Shown piece after piece: positions 31,731 through 31,888 of a DNA stretch of 31,888 bases. Source of the DNA: Oscillospiraceae bacterium. GTDB taxonomy: Bacteria; Bacillota; Clostridia; Oscillospirales; Oscillospiraceae. Both the position numbers and the translations under genes were made by a program. Under the pieces are notes generated by a model that saw only the letters and a program-made list of their open reading frames with translations, was not told where the DNA came from and made no database searches. The stretch is taken from contig JAISDV010000144.1 of assembly GCA_031264545.1 (NCBI GenBank), positions 1 to 31,888 on the forward strand. Reading direction: 5' to 3'. Every line of letters begins with the position of its first letter. Within the stretch, counting starts at the first letter, position 1.

Positions 31731-31888
31731 AATAGTGCGCACATGCGCGTAAAAAATAGTTTCACAGAGACTATTTTTTATAGCTTGCCTGCGGCAAACT
31801 ATAAAAACTGCGGCGCGGCGCGTGCCGCGGCATGAAATCCAAGCGCGTGCGCACGCGGTGCGCACATGCGCGTAAGAAATAGTTTCTT
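31731..31888. repeat. Compound palindromic repeat, composite copy B (runs off right edge)
   Basis: Several modules lie side by side. GTGCGCACATGCGCG abuts a 14-base arm hairpin (31750-31763 with 31767-31780, loop ACA, one mismatch). Next is a TATAG-TTGCC / GGCAA-CTATA hairpin (31779-31803). Then comes the inverted equivalent of copy A (GCATGAAATCCAAGCGC, GTGCGCAC palindrome, ATGCGCG). At the edge TAAGAAATAGTTTCTT starts another hairpin, identical in its first 14 bases to copy A. The element continues beyond the window. Confidence 0.8.

Noticed and set aside
31731..31888. CRISPR array at the right edge
   Set aside because: Repeated units are hairpin modules in mixed orientation with no regular spacer length and no cas gene nearby.

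Overview
The window looks like chromosomal DNA from a GC-rich member of the Clostridia (Firmicutes), most likely an Oscillospirales-type gut bacterium. The evidence is gene content: a DnaD-domain helicase loader next to a DnaC-type ATPase, Firmicutes-style ThiI and ZapA, a U32 peptidase, an mreCD-PBP2 cluster, a type-3 ProRS, strong GGAGG ribosome binding sites and near-consensus sigma-A promoters. The lineage is inferred from families only; no search was run.

Layout. Positions 3-1717: the end of homoserine dehydrogenase, then aspartokinase (lysC) behind a run of hairpins. 1797-3239 (-): membrane-anchored HtrA-type protease. 3468-5736 (+): an XRE regulator and lepA, probably one transcript. 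5865-7024: divergent mntP and tadA. 7132-7695 (-): an Apt-like phosphoribosyltransferase with a long leader. 7918-12018 (-): cinA, thiI and the yifB/comM AAA ATPase. 12166-15789 (-): a small membrane protein, aspS and hisS. 15814-15978: a MITE-like element. 16047-23019 (-): an envelope and division cluster read in the order zapA, U32 peptidase, maf, mreC, mreD, PBP2, then mgsA from its own promoter. 23283-25256 (+): the dnaD/dnaC pair. 25459-25770 (-): a small beta-sandwich protein. 25941-27377 (+): proS.

From about 27.5 kb to the right edge the DNA is visibly more AT-rich. The 60-base rows starting at 28321 and 31201 are about 42% and 30% GC by hand count, against about 63% for the row at 11041. 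The region reads as accessory DNA. It holds a TetR regulator with two operator-like palindromes at its promoter, an overlapping SAM methyltransferase, and a broken cysteine-rich KTR gene of the kind found on conjugative elements, all between two copies of a 33-nt palindrome. It then holds a minus-strand operon of two sugar-type ABC permeases and a short HlyD-like membrane protein.

The most unusual non-coding signal is a family of compound palindromic repeats. There are copies just after lepA, tadA and dnaC and a large composite copy at the right edge. In two cases the stop codon of the gene lies inside the repeat. No wholly new multi-gene system could be established. The best candidates for follow-up are the repeat family, the KTR cassette, the HlyD-like protein in a sugar-importer operon, and a possible internal translation start in lysC. 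No CRISPR array, rRNA or tRNA gene was seen, and no gap without a gene exceeds 300 bases.
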